Below are positions 63,129 through 64,000 of a stretch of DNA of 64,000 bases, one piece after another. A program made the position numbers and the translations under genes. How positions within the stretch are numbered: the stretch's first letter is position 1; the number at the start of each line of letters is the position of its first letter. This DNA is from Roseovarius sp. THAF9 (lineage in GTDB: Bacteria; Pseudomonadota; Alphaproteobacteria; Rhodobacterales; Rhodobacteraceae). The DNA lies in contig NZ_CP045404.1 of the NCBI RefSeq assembly GCF_009363715.1, positions 402,001-466,000 on the forward strand, written 5' to 3'. The notes under the pieces were generated by a model. It saw only the letters and a list, made by a program, of their open reading frames with translations. It was not told the DNA's origin and made no database searches.

Positions 63129-64000
63129 GTGGATATAATTTTCGTGATCGCCGGGCTGGCGGGCCTGATCCTCGGCGGTGAATTGCTGGTGCGGAACGCG
63201 GTGCAGCTGGCGCGGGGCTTGGGCGTGTCGCCTCTGGTGATCGGGCTGACCATCGTGGGGTTCGGCACCTCTGCCCCGGAGCTGGTGACCAGCTTGCAGG
63301 CCGCGTGGGTCGGTGCGCCGGGGATCGCGCTGGGCAACGTGGTGGGAAGCAATATCGGCAACACGCTGTTGATCGTGGGGATCGCGGCGCTGATCTCGCC
63401 CATATTGGTGGCGCGGAAGGCGCTGGCGCGGGATGGGTCGGTGATGCTGGGCGCAACGCTGGTCTGCGCGGCGCTGGTGCTGAGCGGCGAGATGGGGCGC
63501 ATGGCCGGGCTGGGCCTCGTGCTGGCGCTGGCGGGCTATCTGGCGTTTACGTTTATGGCCGAGCGCAAGGGGCCGACGGCGGCGGGCGAGGTGTATGCCG
63601 CGGAAGGCGATTTGCTACCCGAAGCGCCGGTGCGGGCGGGGCGTGCGGCGCTGGGGCTGTTGATCGGGCTGGTGGTGATCCTGGCCGGGGCGCGGTTTCT
63701 GGTATCCGGGGCCGTGGGACTGGCGCAGATGCTGGGGATGAGCGACGCGGTAATCGGGCTGACGGTGGTGGCTATCGGCACGTCGATGCCGGAGCTGGTG
63801 ACCTCGGTGCTGGCGGCCCGCAAGGGGCAGGGCGAGGTGGCGTTCGGGAACATCATCGGCAGCAATATCTTCAACATCCTCGGCATACTGGGGGCGACGG
63901 TGTTGGTGGTGCCGATGGCCGCACCCTTGCCGATCACGGGGGTAGATCTGGCCGTGCTGGTGGGCTCAGCGGTTGTGTTCGTCGTGTTCGCCTTTACCGG
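63129..64000 (+). CDS. Calcium/sodium antiporter (YrbG-like), cut by the window end
   Basis: A partial gene, at least 290 codons, from a GTG at 63129 with GGAG eight bases upstream. It reads VDIIFVIAGLAGLILGGELL at the start, and both CaCA alpha repeats are present: GFGTSAPELVTS with GSNIGNTLL, and IGTSMPELVTSVL with GSNIFNILG. It has about ten membrane helices. Members exchange Ca2+ for Na+ or H+. No stop codon lies before the window edge. Confidence 0.9.
   Translation, partial: MDIIFVIAGLAGLILGGELLVRNAVQLARGLGVSPLVIGLTIVGFGTSAPELVTSLQAAWVGAPGIALGNVVGSNIGNTLLIVGIAALISPILVARKALARDGSVMLGATLVCAALVLSGEMGRMAGLGLVLALAGYLAFTFMAERKGPTAAGEVYAAEGDLLPEAPVRAGRAALGLLIGLVVILAGARFLVSGAVGLAQMLGMSDAVIGLTVVAIGTSMPELVTSVLAARKGQGEVAFGNIIGSNIFNILGILGATVLVVPMAAPLPITGVDLAVLVGSAVVFVVFAFT

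Noticed and set aside
62990..63181. 63-codon frame before the antiporter gene
   Set aside because: It overlaps the ribosome site and start of the antiporter and has no protein-like features.

Overview
The window is a high-GC stretch of an alphaproteobacterial chromosome, most likely from the Roseobacter group (Rhodobacteraceae). The family-level call rests on gene content and wording of the proteins: a separated glnD/murJ/trpS neighbourhood, an rsmI-yraN-gshB block, an RpoH paralogue with an RpoE-like promoter, a GAAC-N7-GAAC type SOS box, an alphaproteobacterial palindromic repeat (GCGCAAAAC...GTTTTGCGC) and a family of intergenic elements built around GGAGTATTTG or GCCTCCGGCGGGGATATTT. No tRNA, rRNA, CRISPR array, transposase or integrase was seen.

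Layout. 1-16 kb: cell-wall lytic transglycosylase, copper chaperone plus DUF2946-like gene, DMT exporter, the two halves of MnmC as divergent genes, small enzymes, then a divergent pair that makes up a complete AmmeMemoRadiSam set (MEMO-AMMECR1 fusion and its radical SAM partner), a LysR regulator, a frameshifted zntB, 2,4-dienoyl-CoA reductase, a DUF411 protein, an aminotransferase. 16.5-26.5 kb: trpS, a catalytically dead rhomboid, murJ and glnD; between murJ and glnD lies about 3.8 kb of accessory DNA with a trimethylamine/histamine dehydrogenase-like flavoprotein, an orphan contractile tail-tube gene, a cluster of palindromes and a MITE-like repeat. 26.5-41.4 kb: mostly housekeeping genes (lpoA-like, rsmI, yraN, gshB, comM, GST, cobU/cobC-like, rpoH, coaBC) ending in a tightly overlapping chain dut-moeB-M3 peptidase-rppH-secreted protein. 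41.4-49.6 kb: a second copy of the MITE-like repeat, a C-terminally truncated dnaE2 with an SOS-type box, repeat-rich DNA, then a capsule/KDO polysaccharide operon kpsT-kpsE-kdsA-manB. 49.7-64 kb: arsR-permease with clear operators, asd, a MuiA-type protein, a carbonic anhydrase-SbtA-SbtB bicarbonate uptake operon, a translationally coupled M17 peptidase-NlpC/P60-agmatinase-methyltransferase operon, an MltB-type transglycosylase, a WYL regulator and the start of a Ca/Na antiporter cut by the window edge.

How it fits together. Several genes serve the envelope (three murein enzymes, MurJ, LpoA-like, KpsT/E, KdsA), several handle metals (PCuAC, DUF2946, DUF411, ZntB, ArsR-permease), and one operon handles inorganic carbon. 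The points of most interest are the AmmeMemoRadiSam divergon, the bicarbonate operon in an apparently heterotrophic lineage, the accessory insertion that separates glnD from murJ, the repeat element present near the orphan tail-tube gene and again upstream of dnaE2, and several proteins that keep a fold but have lost a hallmark residue or domain (rhomboid, CobU-like, DnaE2, a possible pseudo-Hpt).
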